Of a stretch of DNA of 64,000 nt, positions 8,681 to 20,807 are shown piece after piece. Each line of letters begins with the position of its first letter. The stretch's first letter is position 1. Under the pieces are notes generated by a model, which did not search any database, was not told the DNA's origin, and saw nothing but the letters and a program-made list of their open reading frames with translations. The stretch comes from Circinella umbellata (taxonomy: Eukaryota; Mucoromycota; Mucoromycetes; Mucorales; Lichtheimiaceae). The translations under genes were made by a program, and so were the position numbers. The stretch covers positions 248,001 through 312,000 of the forward strand of contig JAIWNF010000006.1 in assembly GCA_025093555.1 (NCBI GenBank), given 5' to 3'.

Positions 8681-9928
8681 TTAATTGGATGGAGAGGCAC
8701 TCCGATCTGTGATAGTGCGTTTAAGATGTGGTCTTGTGTGTTCGTAGTCCATTAATAAGTCTTCCTCTTCTTCAGGTTGAAAATTTTGGACGATGTTAGC
8801 ATTATCGTCTGGATGTCGCCATTTGGTTGCTAGTATGCTCTTTAATTCTTCTATGGAAATCCATCCCTTGTTCTGGAAATCTCGTGCTACTGCATATTTG
8901 ATTGGTGCTCTGATGTAATGAATTGCTCTGAGAGCACGTGCACATTGTAATTCATGTGCAATGTTGGCACGGGTATCTTGTGATGCATCACTGTATTTAG
9001 GATCATGAACATATTTTGGATCAAGTGGGTCAAAATCGATCGGGTGAATGCCAGCTTCTTTAAGTGTTTGAAGTATGGATTCCGTAAAATCATTATGTAC
9101 TAGGAGGCCAATTGTTTGTCTTGCTGGGTATTGAATATCAAGGACTCGACTGTTATCCACACCAAACTGACGTAGAGAGGCCCTCATACGGCCTACTGGC
9201 ATGCGTGCTTTTGAGAAAAAATAGAGGTATTGAAAGCCATGCGTGTCAGAAGGTTGTTGGAATATTCTGGCTGCTGCTGCAATGCGTCGTTGTTTCTTTT
9301 CTGGTGACAGTTGTTGTTCAGTGTATTTTGGGCGAGGTAATTGTGCCCATTTACTGGCTGTACTGTTTTGTGAAGGTGGTAATGGTGTGCGATTACTGAG
9401 TGGAGGGAATTCTGTGTCATGTATGAGAATGTTTCCTTCTTTTTGGCTTTGTTCCTTTAACTGTTCTTTAAGCTGTCTGTTTGTTTCTTCCAAATCAGTA
9501 ATATGCTGACGTGCTCTGGTTAGTTCTTCTCGTAGCTGGGCTAATTCATCAAACTGTGTTTGGTGTTGTTTAAGCTGTATTCTTTGGCTTTGTAGTTCTT
9601 TTATTATGAAGTTCATTTGTTCCGGTTGAGAATCAAAAATACTTAATTCATCCATGAAATCCATATCAGTATTAGTGCTTACTGATATATTTTTCAAGAG
9701 TTGCTGCATGGTGGAGGCATTAAAGATACCTTTGCATTTATGGCATCGGAATTGTGGCTGTGATGGCGTTTGGGATTCATTTTTACCATGTAGCCTAATG
9801 GTGCCGGTTTGTTTACATTTGCTTTTGGTTCCAGGACAAACCAGATTTTGTCTCATGTTCTCGAAATTGGTGTAAAGCACCCCAATAGCTGCTTCATCAA
9901 GCAACATAGAGGGAACACTCTTTGTCAT
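8681..9928 (-). CDS. LINE ORF1 nucleic-acid-binding protein
   Basis: A 415-residue frame. The N-terminal part carries a four-cysteine zinc-ribbon-like module (Cys31 and Cys38 in CPGTKSKC, then CHKC about residues 62-65). A strongly coiled-coil, Gln/Glu-rich segment follows (about 105-170). The C-terminal half is a mixed globular region rich in basic and aromatic residues, plausibly the RNA-binding/chaperone part, and the last 30 residues are acidic then basic. It lies directly upstream of ORF2 in LINE order, which supports the role of ORF1: binding element RNA into an RNP. Assigned by position and architecture rather than a strong motif. Confidence 0.8.
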   Translation of the reverse strand: MTKSVPSMLLDEAAIGVLYTNFENMRQNLVCPGTKSKCKQTGTIRLHGKNESQTPSQPQFRCHKCKGIFNASTMQQLLKNISVSTNTDMDFMDELSIFDSQPEQMNFIIKELQSQRIQLKQHQTQFDELAQLREELTRARQHITDLEETNRQLKEQLKEQSQKEGNILIHDTEFPPLSNRTPLPPSQNSTASKWAQLPRPKYTEQQLSPEKKQRRIAAAARIFQQPSDTHGFQYLYFFSKARMPVGRMRASLRQFGVDNSRVLDIQYPARQTIGLLVHNDFTESILQTLKEAGIHPIDFDPLDPKYVHDPKYSDASQDTRANIAHELQCARALRAIHYIRAPIKYAVARDFQNKGWISIEELKSILATKWRHPDDNANIVQNFQPEEEEDLLMDYEHTRPHLKRTITDRSASPSN

Positions 9929-10080
9929 TGAGCGTTACTGATTATTTGCTAATTGCCTTGTGGTGGATAGGATATTGTTGTGTTAATCTGATAGGTGTTT
10001 GTAGGTTAGTTTGATTGTGGTGTATTCAACTTTTTTTTTTTTTTTTTTTTTGCCAAATTTAGTAAAAGTGATGGATTAGC

Positions 10081-10218
10081 GTGCTATGCATATACGATGA
10101 AAATTTTTGGTTTTATTTAACGTCTCCCTTAAACACGTCGTCAGGTTTGACATTTTTGTTTGAGACAGTTCTTAAAAGTATAAAGGGAATAAAAACCCTG
10201 TTGTGTTACAGGGAAAAG
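10081..10218. repeat. Right 138-bp direct repeat flanking the LINE
   Basis: Perfect copy of 4789-4926. It is immediately followed by another TGCTATGCATATAC (10219-10232), so this copy sits between two 14-bp direct repeats, as in an insertion with target-site duplication. Confidence 0.9.
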
Positions 10219-10232
10219 TGCTATGCATATAC

Positions 10233-10795
10233 AGGATTTTGCATTCATTTCCGGATATACAACTCTCAATTTTTCCGCTTATAATGTCAGTTTTTTTTTA
10301 TTATGCTGTCAATTTTTTTTTTTTTGCTTGAGATATTCTATATTTTTCGCTTATGATATGCTATATTTTCCGCTTATGATAGATGATACTTGGTTAATCC
10401 CATAAAAGCAGGTGTAGCAAATACGAAAAAAAAATTGGTATTGGTCGCGAAAACTCCCACTATCATTTTTGTAAATTTCTAATCTTCACAAGTGAATCTC
10501 TTAGACCTAAACAAAGTAGCTTGTCTAATAATTATCAAGGGAAGACTTTTGTATCCATATTTCCAGCTTTCTTATTCTCATCGTGAAGAAGAATATGCCG
10601 CTGTCAACCGTTCATTTTTTTTTATCACCATGGGCAACGACAACAAAAGTCTTTTATTTGACATAGTTAAGTTGTTGTTATTAGGTTCCGACGACCTGCG
10701 TGACACCAAAAAGCATCAATAGGAACAATATTTCCCTCCATACCTATAACTTTTTCCTATAATTTTCTTTTTTTTTTACAATACTGTTTTAATCA
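10233..10795. other. Intergenic upstream of CCDC130 gene
   Basis: AT-rich. Three imperfect copies of a TTTTYCGCTTATRATG motif lie between about 10268 and 10385. A poly-T stretch precedes the CCDC130 start. No other gene seen. Confidence 0.45.
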
Positions 10796-12419
10796 ATGCA
10801 ACCATTTAATAAATATTATCCACCCGATTGGACACCTGAAAAGGTAACCTTTTTCAACGAAATGAATATAGTTATTACAATAAAAATATATATTGAGGCC
10901 TATCCAATTAATTTGTTTCCATTCTTTTATGATAATTTAAAATTAAAAAAAGGGATCCGTAAACAAATTTGTGGGGAAACATCCGTTGGGTGATCGCGCT
11001 CGTAAAATCGATCAAGGCATTTTAGTTGTAAGGTAAGAAAAACAAAGAAATAAAATACAGATAATGTTATATATTTGCTGTGTATATATGTTACTGATAT
11101 ATGTACACACACAAAAAAAATGAATTAATTGGGCGGGGTGGTTGATTATCACAATACGAAAGATTTGAGTTACCTTTTAATATTTGGTGTACTTCTTGTA
11201 ATAATCACGTAGGCAAAGGTAAATAGGATCTTTATTTCCAGATTTTATTAGAAAGAATATATGTAAATTTACTAATAATTTCTTTCTGTTATATCAAACA
11301 GGTGTTCGATATAATGCAGAAAAAAAAAAGATTGGCAATTATTATAGTACTCCTATATGGCAGTTTCGAATGCGATGTCATTTATGCAGTCATTGGATTG
11401 AAATACATACAGATCCAAAGGTAAAAAAAGAACATCTTATTATTATCTGCACGATAGATATTCTTATACTATACCTTTTTCAATGTTCACTAATCGAAAA
11501 CAATCACAGAACACAGAGTTTGTTGTAGTAGATGGTGCTAAGCGAAAAGTAGAAGAATGGAAAGAAGAGGATACTGAAGTCATCAAATTACAAGGTTTTT
11601 GTATATTCTACCTTATAATTATATACGTAATAGATTTGATATAGATAAACTGACATATGTGGATATTAATTAGATCAAGAAACCAAAGAAAAACTTGAAA
11701 GTGATCCAATTTATCGATTGGAACATGGAGTAAAAGATAAACAAATTGAAAAACAAAATGCACCGAAATTAACTCAATTACAACAACTTCAAGATTCACA
11801 ATGGAGTGATCCATATACCCGTTCTCAACAACTTCGACGCAAGTTACGTGAACAAAAAAAATTGGATAAATTAGAACAAGAACAAACAGATAAACTGCGT
11901 GATAAACATTCCTTACATATTCCTTTATTACCGGAAAGTTCAAATGATCTTATTGAAGCAAAGAAAATAGATTACTCAGGTAAATTGAATATAAAGGTGT
12001 GTATCTACCCTTTTCTTTTTTTAACATATACTTTCTTCTCACATGTAGATCCAAGTGAAATTGAGAAAAGAAAATTAGAAAAATCTGTAGCAGGATTATT
12101 TACCAACAAAAAGAACAAATCAAACAAAAAATCGACTATCCCTATATCATCATCATCAAATGTGGCAAAAGATTTAGGCGTTCGTGCAGCAATGCGAACT
12201 AGATTTAAAACGGATCCATTTTTACAACAATCATCATCAAGTACAGGGCTTTTCCGGAAAAAAAATGACGAATCAAAATTCAATAATGTCATGGTGAGAC
12301 CAAATAAAAAGATTCGGATAGATAAAGGCCAAGAACGGAATCAAAAACCTCTTTCTAACGATAATGGTCTTGTTGCCTATACAAGTAGTAGTAGTGGTAG
12401 TAGTGATGAAGATGGTTGA
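10796..12419 (+). CDS. CCDC130: CCDC130/YJU2B (Saf4) family splicing factor
   Basis: Seven-exon model: 10796-10843, 10953-11032, 11163-11218, 11302-11420, 11510-11594, 11674-11979, 12049-12419, giving 354 aa. The N-terminus KYYPPDWTPEKGSVNKFVGK, the HPLGDRARKIDQGILVVRFE segment and two CxxC pairs (Cys52/Cys55 in IWCTSC, Cys87/Cys90 in RCHLC) define the CWC16 domain. YNAEKKKIGNYYSTPI and the EVIKLQ-to-YRLEHG region are typical of the CCDC130/Saf4 branch rather than Yju2. The C-terminal half is charged, Lys-rich and ends in a Ser/Asp/Glu tail. The family associates with the spliceosome around the catalytic steps, in the nucleus. One donor (GTTTTT after exon 5) is weak. Its 3' end faces the next gene 262 bp away. 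Confidence 0.9.
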
Positions 12420-12681
12420 TGACAGATAATAATAATAATAATCTACTATTTGTAAATATATATTTTATATGTTACATTATTGATAAAGCAATGAATTAAT
12501 GGATGATGATTATTATGAAAAATATTTACACAACAAAAAAAAAACAGAATACAAGAGAAACAGTTGGATGGAGGTTTAGGAGGGGAGAGGATAACTATTT
12601 TAAATATTATAAAGTAGTTTATATATAATGCGTGATTGTTTTGGTAATAAAAAAAAAGGAAGGAGGAAAGAAAAAGATAGA

Positions 12682-13672
12682 TTAGATTTCATCCATGATA
12701 CGATATGGGTTTTCAGGATTGATAATAGCATTTTCAACAGTTAATAAAAGTTCTGTTGTATTATCCATGGTAGTTGTAGTACTAATGTTGTTATTGGTAG
12801 TATTGTTGTTATCACTACCCATCGTGTAAATCATAATTTCGACAAAAAGAGGAAATTGTTGAAAAAAATCCTCCATATCTTCCGTAATCAGAGGTTGACC
12901 ATCTTGTAATTGATGATAGGTATACACATGACCTGTTCTAACCTTTATGAGTACTTTGGACATACCCGCCATTGTTTGTGGCCTTGATTTTAATTTATTT
13001 AAAACATCTTCAGCTAATAATTCGACGCTATCTTCCAAGATAGGTAAATGTTGATCATAAACATTAGATGAAGGATGACGATAAATTTTATTTTCTAACC
13101 ATTCTTCGAATAATCGAGAAATATGTGATGCTGCTTTAGTGTTCGTATTACCGAGTGTTGGTAACTAAAATAAATAAATAACAAAAGGTTGTTAGTTTCT
13201 TGTTTTAATTGGAAATAAGAATGTATAATTTATTAAAATAAACATTTTTAAAAAGTTTGTACCGAAATAAATCGATTACCACCATCCATAAAATAAGTAT
13301 TTTGATATCGAGATACTTGAGCATTTGAAGTATCTAACATTTGATTTTCAAAAGAGTTTATCGATGGTAATGTGGCTGAGAAACATACTGGTGTATTAGT
13401 GTCATCAACATCGTTTACTGTGCTTAAGGTAGCACCACCAGTTGCTGTTGTAGTTGTTGCAGTATCATCTTCTTCATAATGAGATGAAATAGGTATAGGC
13501 TCTGTGCGTTTATGTTCACCACCTTGAACAGCTATATATAATAAATTTGCATTATTAATAAAGTCGCATTACATATATAAATATAGTATATTTCTTCTCA
13601 GCCATATATATATATGTATATAATATAACTTGATAGTTTACCGAATTGATTATTTGGAGATGTAGCAATCAT
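12682..13672 (-). CDS. Uncharacterised 260-aa protein
   Basis: Three-exon minus-strand model: 13642-13672, 13263-13531, 12682-13164, in phase throughout and giving 260 aa. The start ATG (MIATSPNNQFG) is chosen because it begins an open first exon with a consensus donor. The middle exon is Thr/Ser-rich (low complexity), then passes into a conserved-looking core containing SRYQNTYFMDGGNRFIS, SRLFEEWLENKIYRHP, a helical VELLAEDVLNKLKSRPQ segment and KVLIKVRTGHVYTYHQL. The C-terminal part has an Asn/Thr-rich linker and a short structured end. No signal peptide or membrane span. I do not recognise the family; the core looks like a small soluble alpha/beta domain. Convergent with the CCDC130 gene. 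Confidence 0.7.
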
Positions 13673-16214
13673 TTATTGATATATAAACGGTATTGTGTTT
13701 TGAAATAATATAAAAAATATAAAAAAAAAAAGTAGAAAAAAAAAGGGGGAAAAACAAGGTTAAATAGACGAAAAATAGAACAAAAGAAAAGGAAGAGGGA
13801 AATTTATTTAAGTAGATTGACGGGCTTTCTAACAGAAAAAAAAATATTTGCTCCCCACTCTCACTTGCCAATTTCTTCATTCCGCGGAGGCCAACTCCAC
13901 ACTTTGAATGTTTTTTTTGTCTTAATAAACTACCTATTAACGGGATATCCCATGGTTCATTTTTTTTTTGTTGTCGGGTAATTTTTCCTATTGTATCACC
14001 AAAAATATATTACCTTAACATTTTTTACCCAGTAAGTTAATATACAAAGCTTTTTTCTTTAATTCATATCCCCTTGCAGTACGTACTCTTTTTTACTTCA
14101 GGGCAATGTTATTGTTATTATTACATCGTTGTCAGATCATTTATTTATCACCCCTGTTTTTCTTCTCTTATTAAAAACAATAGTATACTACTATATAAAT
14201 GTGGTATACCCTTCAAAATAAATTATGTTAAATCTGATGATAGATTTTCTGTTTCACAATAACCCACAAGTTGCCTAGTCAAGTAACCGGCCGACAAACC
14301 TCGTTTTTTGATTGCAAACAGTATAAATTCTTTACTAACGCAAAAATTGGATCGATTTCTATCGGAGTCATGTTCTTTTTTCGACTCGAACATGTGGACA
14401 ATTGACCGAAGTGTTTTACTTTAGTCGTGTTCTAGCTTCTTTTCCGCGGTTCTACCTTTGCTAGAAGGATTATTTAATTATTATTAGCCTTCATAGTACA
14501 TTGGTTTGGCTGATCTTTTTAGATCTATACACCATCCAGGGTCTCCAAGTAGCTTTACATTTCTATTTAATATAAAAATCTTAATAAGGAAAAGAAAAAG
14601 AGAAAAAAATGAAACTTTTCTTTAATCAAAACAATTTTGTAATAAATGGATAATAAAACGTTCTTTATTTGTATCACAAAATTTTTCTAAGGTAACATAA
14701 TGTTGCTATCAAATTTATTCCTTTTGTGTAAGAGGTCATTTGATTCAAAACAATAGATAATAGGTTTAACAAAATACCTTATCTTTTTGCATGTTTCCCA
14801 CCATTACTGTTATCTTTATTTGATCTCTCTCTTTCTCTCTCTCTCCACATCTGTTATATGATCAAACAACAAATCAAATTATGCATGATGTCGCACGAAA
14901 GATGTGGAAATGGACATAAGAACGGTTACTTAGTTGTTATCTGCAATTAAGTCTCTTTTTATTATCTTTTATTATCTTTTATTATGCTATGATACCACAT
15001 TATATCAGCATCATTATATTGCTTCGTGGACACCAACATATCTCAATTTGGAAAATACTTTATAACTTGATCAAACTGCTAATCATATACATCTTACTAC
15101 GTATTTATACTCCTAGGTATGGAATCCATTAAATTTTACTACATACAAATCCTCATCTATTTCCATCAAATAGTGGTTCAGGTTCACATTCAATAATAAA
15201 ACAGTATAACAGATGATTGCTAAAGTATATTAATCTGCTTATTTTCATATTCCCTGTTTGACCTTTATGTTTTCAATATCAAGCAAAAAAAATGTAGTAC
15301 ACAATGAAAACGTGCCGCCAAAAGATCGGAATAATGATATATTCGAAATAAGAAAAACAGGAGAATGTAGCTAAGAATAATAGAATTTCAAGAGAAGAAA
15401 GGGAGCACAGTGATATATTTCAAAATAGACATAAGACGTAGCCCCTTCTACATTTTATTTGTTTAGTTTTTTTAGTTTTATTTTTATTTTTTGTGCTCGA
15501 CGGCAAAATTCGTTATTATAGAATATATAAGTTTTGGATAAATTCTCTACTCAAAGTTGATACATTAATTATGAAAATTTTGTGTACGTACATAAACATG
15601 TAATGCTATTCTTTACGCATGTCTATAATGGTACATTTCGACTACAATCTACAATCTATTATAATAAAATATACTCACTTTTCGATATCTTAATGGGCGA
15701 TGAACAGCAACTATGCTTAGTAAAGCTTCATACAAATTTGCAGATGACAGAGTATTGTAATATGGGAGTGTACACGAAATATAGAACCTACCTATGACTA
15801 TAAAACAAGTACAAGGAAGATGTTGTGACTAGGTGTAAAAATATACTCGGCTACTCAGATCTTATGAACCCTGATGATACCTAATCATACTACTCTTGGA
15901 AACATTCGTGATGTTTAACGTAAACAAAAAAAAAAAGAATACGTAAAAGGAGAGAAAGCAAGCACGGAAGAAAAAAAGACCAGTTTTCGAATAATTTTTT
16001 TCTATTATTATCTATTATTACATATCATTATATTTACACATTTCAAATAAATAATGTTTTGCTTATAAGTGTTTCACTTGCCCTCGCGAACCTCACGAGA
16101 TTCACCATTGCAGGATTTTCACTAATGGTTGGCGCACCTTACTTTTCAACTTGGCGGAACACCGATTTCCATTTGGTGTCGGACCGATTTTTAACTTGGT
16201 GCATGATGAAAATT
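13673..16214. other. Gene-poor intergenic region
   Basis: About 2.5 kb of AT-rich DNA with no supported exon. It contains a short direct repeat (TTTTATTATC three times near 14957-14985), a CT-rich run near 14820-14845, and poly-A/T tracts. Short ORFs have no protein-like composition. Confidence 0.5.
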
Positions 16215-16737
16215 AGATTGGTGGTTTAGGATACAGCATAACAAGCTTTCATGTAGGGAAGTTCTACACAAATTCCTCCTACATGAATATACGTACATCA
16301 CCTCTTTGTCCTACTTGCTCCTTCACAGCTGACGATGCGCGACACTTTATTTATCGATGTCCCAAAAATGGCTTATTTGGCAAGAAGTATTACAAGCTCT
16401 TTTATTGATTCCAATCCCTCAAAAAGATGTGGAAAAGGTAGTGTATTTTTTAGAATTCCCGGCCAATCCACCGAGAATATCAAATCCCCGTATTGTTGCA
16501 AGCGTCCTTGAATTTATTTGGAAAGCACATTGGCAATACATTTTTAGTCATATTTCTTTTGTACCCCAACACATCATTAACCGCATTCATTCTTATCTCA
16601 TCCACCGCACCATTGTTATATATTTTACGTGGTTTCTCGGATACTCAATTATTATTTTGTTGTGTATCTTGGCATTTACCAATGGGGGTAACTGCAATAA
16701 TGGATTGGAACAGCAGCCCTTTGCCATGCGACCTTAT
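16215..16737 (+). pseudogene. LINE C-terminal zf-RVT relic
   Basis: One frame around 16290-16380 reads SPLCPTCSFTADDARHFIY then RCPKNGLFGKKYYK. This is the C-x2-C ... H-x4-C zinc-binding tail typical of Mucorales LINE ORF2 proteins. The frame is soon broken by stops and frameshifts, so only a decayed 3' fragment remains. A TA-flanked inverted-repeat element begins immediately downstream at 16740, apparently inserted into or next to the relic. Confidence 0.6.
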
Positions 16738-16739
16738 TA

Positions 16740-17500
16740 CAGTGAGTATTCGCTAAACCGGTACTCGTTAAACCGGTATTTCGCTAAACCGGTATCCGGT
16801 GAACTTCCCTAAATATTTACCGGGTTTATACTAGTATTATTTTATTTTATCTTATATAATTTAATATTAGTCCTTTTGATGGTAAAATCAGTAATACAGG
16901 CTTCCTTCAATTTCATCCCAGCTCTTCCCTTTGTTTTCATAGCAATTAAAAATACACAAATCATTCTTGTCGTCAAGAGAAAACTTCTCAACATCTTGTT
17001 GATAACAGTGTCTCTTTTTCGCCAACTTCACATAGGTGCTTTTCTCTTTTTTCTCATCTGCGTACATATGTACTTCTTTTCAACTTTGTCATGTACTTGT
17101 TCATTACCATTGCATATGTAATTATGTTGTTGATACAATTCGTTTTTACTCATTTATTCCACTGTTAACCAAGGTCCATATTAAACACACTTTGTTGTAA
17201 ATTCATTATTAATCCAGTCTCTGATTAATTATTACTATTTGGTGTATACGCCAGTGTCATTTTTATCACTAAAAGATTAGCTCAAGTAAATAGCATAGCT
17301 ACATTAAGCAACTAGCTACATTATATGAACTATCATTTTTTTTATCTTATGTATCTCTACAGCTTAATTTAATTATAGTTCTTTTTCCAGTATATTCTAC
17401 ACATTAGTACCAGCTGCGTTTCAACTCGCTAAACCGGTAATTCGCTAAACCGGTACAAATCCTCACATTTATCGAGTACTGGTTTAGCGAATACTCACTG
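16740..17500. mobile_element. Non-autonomous TA-flanked inverted-repeat element (MITE)
   Basis: A 761-bp element with 28-bp terminal inverted repeats: left 16740-16767 begins CAGTGAGTATTCGCTAAACC; right 17473-17500 is its reverse complement with one mismatch. Both ends are flanked by TA (16738-16739 and 17501-17502), the target duplication expected of Tc1/mariner-type elements. Inside the ends the motif CTAAACCGGTA is iterated (three forms at left, two direct copies at right plus the inverted terminus), probably transposase-binding sites. There is no transposase ORF, so it would need a partner element. Superfamily assignment is from ends and TA duplication only. Confidence 0.85.
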
Positions 17501-17994
17501 TAGTTTCGCTGTTGTCGTTTACAAAAAAAGTTATAATTTTGCTTAACTGAACGTGTATTTACTTTAGTTGGATTGTATATGTATGTGCACCACTGTAAAG
17601 TCGGAAAGAGAAAGAAAACTTTTTTTGTAGTTACATATTCGATCCAAATATCACACCTCTTTATATGGACGAGTAAATTATTATAAAGAGACGACAATAC
17701 ATTTTTAGGATGCTAAAAGAAAAGCAATTTATTTATATTATTAATAATCAAATAAAAATAGAAAAAAAGAAATTATTCTAAGCAAAAACCCAATGGTTCA
17801 CAAACACATTACATATGATAAAATATTTATTATAAAAAAAATGCAATGCTCTTGGCCGCAACTTTTTATTTCAAGAAAAAAAAAAGCTACGTGGACAGGC
17901 CCTACCACGTGGAGGTGGCATTGCATCAGGACCCGACCTCCCCAGTGGGTAATTGGATCATCGGCCCCTTTCCTATCCGAAGATAGTAAAGAGT
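17501..17994. other. Intergenic, with GC-rich palindromic patch
   Basis: AT-rich except for 17885-17990, which is GC-rich and carries the palindrome CCACGTGG (an E-box core) and a GGAGGT...ACCTCC inverted pair. No gene recognised; could be regulatory or part of an old repeat. Confidence 0.35.
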
Positions 17995-18125
17995 AAAAGC
18001 ACACTTACCTTTCACGCACCTTTCAAACACACTCACCTTTCAAACACACTCACCTTTCAAACACACTCACCTTTCAAACACACTCACCTTTCAAACACAC
18101 TCACCTTTCAAACACACGCACTCTT

Positions 18126-18188
<63 letters not shown>

Positions 18189-18303
18189 CTTTCATACACA
18201 CTCACCTTTCATACACACTCACCCTTCAAACACACTCACCCTTCAAACACACGCACTCTTCAAACACGCACCCTTCAAACACACACACACACACACACAC
18301 ATC
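17995..18303. repeat. CA-rich minisatellite
   Basis: About seven near-perfect 17-bp units (CTCACCTTTCAAACACA), then a pure CA run (about 18130-18182), further variant units with ATACACA or CCTTCAAACACA, and a final CA run ending near 18300. A mixed mini/microsatellite with no coding sense. Confidence 0.95.
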
Positions 18304-20807
18304 TTTCAAGGAAACGACACGACGCGACAATCTCCTTTGAAAAAGAATAAAAAAATAAGAATAAGAATAAGCTCGTCAAAAGTAGTAACATGTATAATAA
18401 AATCATAAAAAAGATAGAAGGAAAAAATGTCGGGGAAAATATATACGGGTGTCAGGAAAAAGAAAAGAAAAGAAAAGGCTCTGGAAAAGGCCCTTTTTAT
18501 GCTCCTTTTTTTTGAACCCGAACCAATGGTAACATCCTTTATCATGCATCAATGTCTTTGTATAGCTGACTTTTTTTATATGATGTAGACAGGTGAAGAA
18601 GAAAAAAGGGAAGAATGCTTTTAGCGATCTTGCCATGGTGACACACACACACATGTTATTTTCTACTTTGCATAAAGACACGCTTAAAAGATGTTTATCT
18701 CACATTATTTGGGAATCTAGACCTTTAGTCGCGCAGGACAATAAAACGAATTCGCGTTCTTTTTTTATTTATAAAACAGGTCGAATAATTGATCATTATA
18801 AAGAACATTGTTTTCAAATCTACCCCCCACTCCACCCACCCCGCTTTTTTTTTACGCGACGTGTTTATCCTTGAAAAAGTAAATAAATGATATGCTGGTC
18901 ATGTAAAGAAACATAATGTACCTTTTCATCTTTGATGTAGATCCATGAAGGAAAGTCTTCTATGTTGCTATAAAAAGAGTATATTGTTGAAGCGACTCTG
19001 TTTCGAAATCGTTAATTCAATGAGACGCGACACGGTTAAAATAACGAGTACGTCACGTAAACATAGCAATAAAAATATGCTCTACTAGACTATATATAAT
19101 TGTTTGTTTCTACCTTTTTATTATTATTATTATTATAAAAACAGTTCTATCTCCAATGGGTTATTAAAGAAAGTCAATCAATTTATTCCTATGTAATATC
19201 TTGTTAGACTTTGGAATACATGCACATGTTACCATGAATTCCATGTATGGCCTAAAATCAATCTAAACTAAACAGTAATATCAAAAGGTATGTATAAAGT
19301 TTATAAAATCAATACTAAAAAGAAATCAGAGAAGTGATAAAATATCGATATCTTCATTAAGCCATTGGTTCCTATTAGAGTACGTCGTGACAGGCTGGCT
19401 TTCAACTTTTGGGAACTACGTATGGTTCGTGTGCTATACTTGACTAAGAAAAGAAAGAGCATATATAAAATTTGACGAGGGATACACTAAAGCGTTCAAG
19501 TACGTAGAGAATAATTTGTGCTATATACTAGGGTGATCCCTAAATATTGACCTACCCTTACGCATTACCTAACTATGTTGAGGTCTACACCCTTCGTCAC
19601 TTCTACAACTATCACTGGTTGACAAGTTAAAAAAAATAGCCTACGCGACTCTTGAAATAATACAAGTGAAATTTTTTTTTCAGCAGACAAAGATTAGAAC
19701 TTACTAATTATATACTGCCGATCAGCTACACTTATATGATTAACAGCACTATATTGAATAACATAGAACTAAATATATATACGTATATATAAATAGGGGA
19801 CTTATTTTGGAGAAATATTTATTACGTATAACATATATTCTTATTCATTATTACCAACATCATAGGTAGTGATTACTTGGGTCGTAGCTTTGGCAGCTTT
19901 GGTTCTCTTTTGAATTTCTACCGTAAATCGGCTCTATCTTTCGCTTCTGTGCAACAAGTACTGTCTAATATTTAAGAAAGCATCAGAGAAGGTCAACACG
20001 AAAACGATTATTAACTTTATGTAGCCAGCGACTACTAAAAACACATATGAAATATAAATTATCACTTCTATTAGCTATTACGGTTCATTATTTGTATACA
20101 CAGGGTAGTAATAAGTAAAATAGCTTTTGTACTTTTTGCATTTATTTTTATTGCTTTATATAAACTGAGTTTATATCTACAAAGTGTTATTATCATTTTA
20201 TTTGAGCTCAAAATGTATATACACACATGCAGATATATTATTAAGTATGTAACACTAACAAAAAGAGAAATTTAAATTTTTGTGATAAATTCTGTCTTAG
20301 ACAAAGAACATATTAAATGACTATATAATATGTAATAACTTTACTTACTCTTAAAAATAACAATAAGTTACATTTGTTAATAAAATAAATAAAATAGAAA
20401 AGGCAACAGTTACCCCACATATACAACAAGCTACTTTAGCAGTAGCAACATTTTTAGGCGGGCTTTAAACTACGACACCTCAAGCTAACCTGTTTAAGGT
20501 TTTTTTTAACCAAATAATACTCTAAAAGCTTCGCGTACCTTTTTTTTTTGCTTCTTTGCCTTTCACTTTTTTTTTTCTTCATTAAAAAAAAAGAAAGTGA
20601 TCATATATACAAGGGCATTTATTTATTTTCTTTTTCTTTTTTTGAAGAACTTTTTGTAAATTTATACATTTTTTATTACTCTTGTATAAATATTCTTCTT
20701 TTTATTCCCTAATTTTATAAAAAAAAAAGAAAAAAAAAAACAAAAAGGAAAAAAAAATACGAGACTTCATCCTTTTGAAGCCAAAGAGAAATTAAAAAAA
20801 AAAAAAG
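18304..20807. other. Gene-poor region upstream of dynein gene
   Basis: No supported gene over 2.5 kb. Contains purine-rich stretches near 18340-18480, a short CA run near 18640, and the dynein 5' leader region, which is dominated by long T and A tracts (about 20530-20805) typical of fungal promoters. Confidence 0.5.

Larger units (their letters stand above)
4927..10080 (-). mobile_element. Non-LTR retrotransposon (LINE), two ORFs
   Basis: A 5.1-kb minus-strand element bounded by perfect 138-bp direct repeats. In sense order it has a 5' region with an A21 tract (10031-10051), ORF1 (9928-8681), an A30 tract (8651-8622), ORF2 with an apurinic-type endonuclease (8595-7540) and reverse transcriptase (7524-5260), then a 3' UTR and an A23 tract (5047-5025) that is probably the poly(A) tail. 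About 98 bp of unassigned sequence lies between that tail and the left repeat. Endonuclease and reverse transcriptase share one frame interrupted by a single TAG. The near-intact ORFs and identical flanking repeats suggest a recent insertion. Confidence 0.93.

Noticed and set aside
17953..18408. 151-codon ORF rich in His/Thr
   Set aside because: It is the translation of the CA-rich minisatellite, not a gene.
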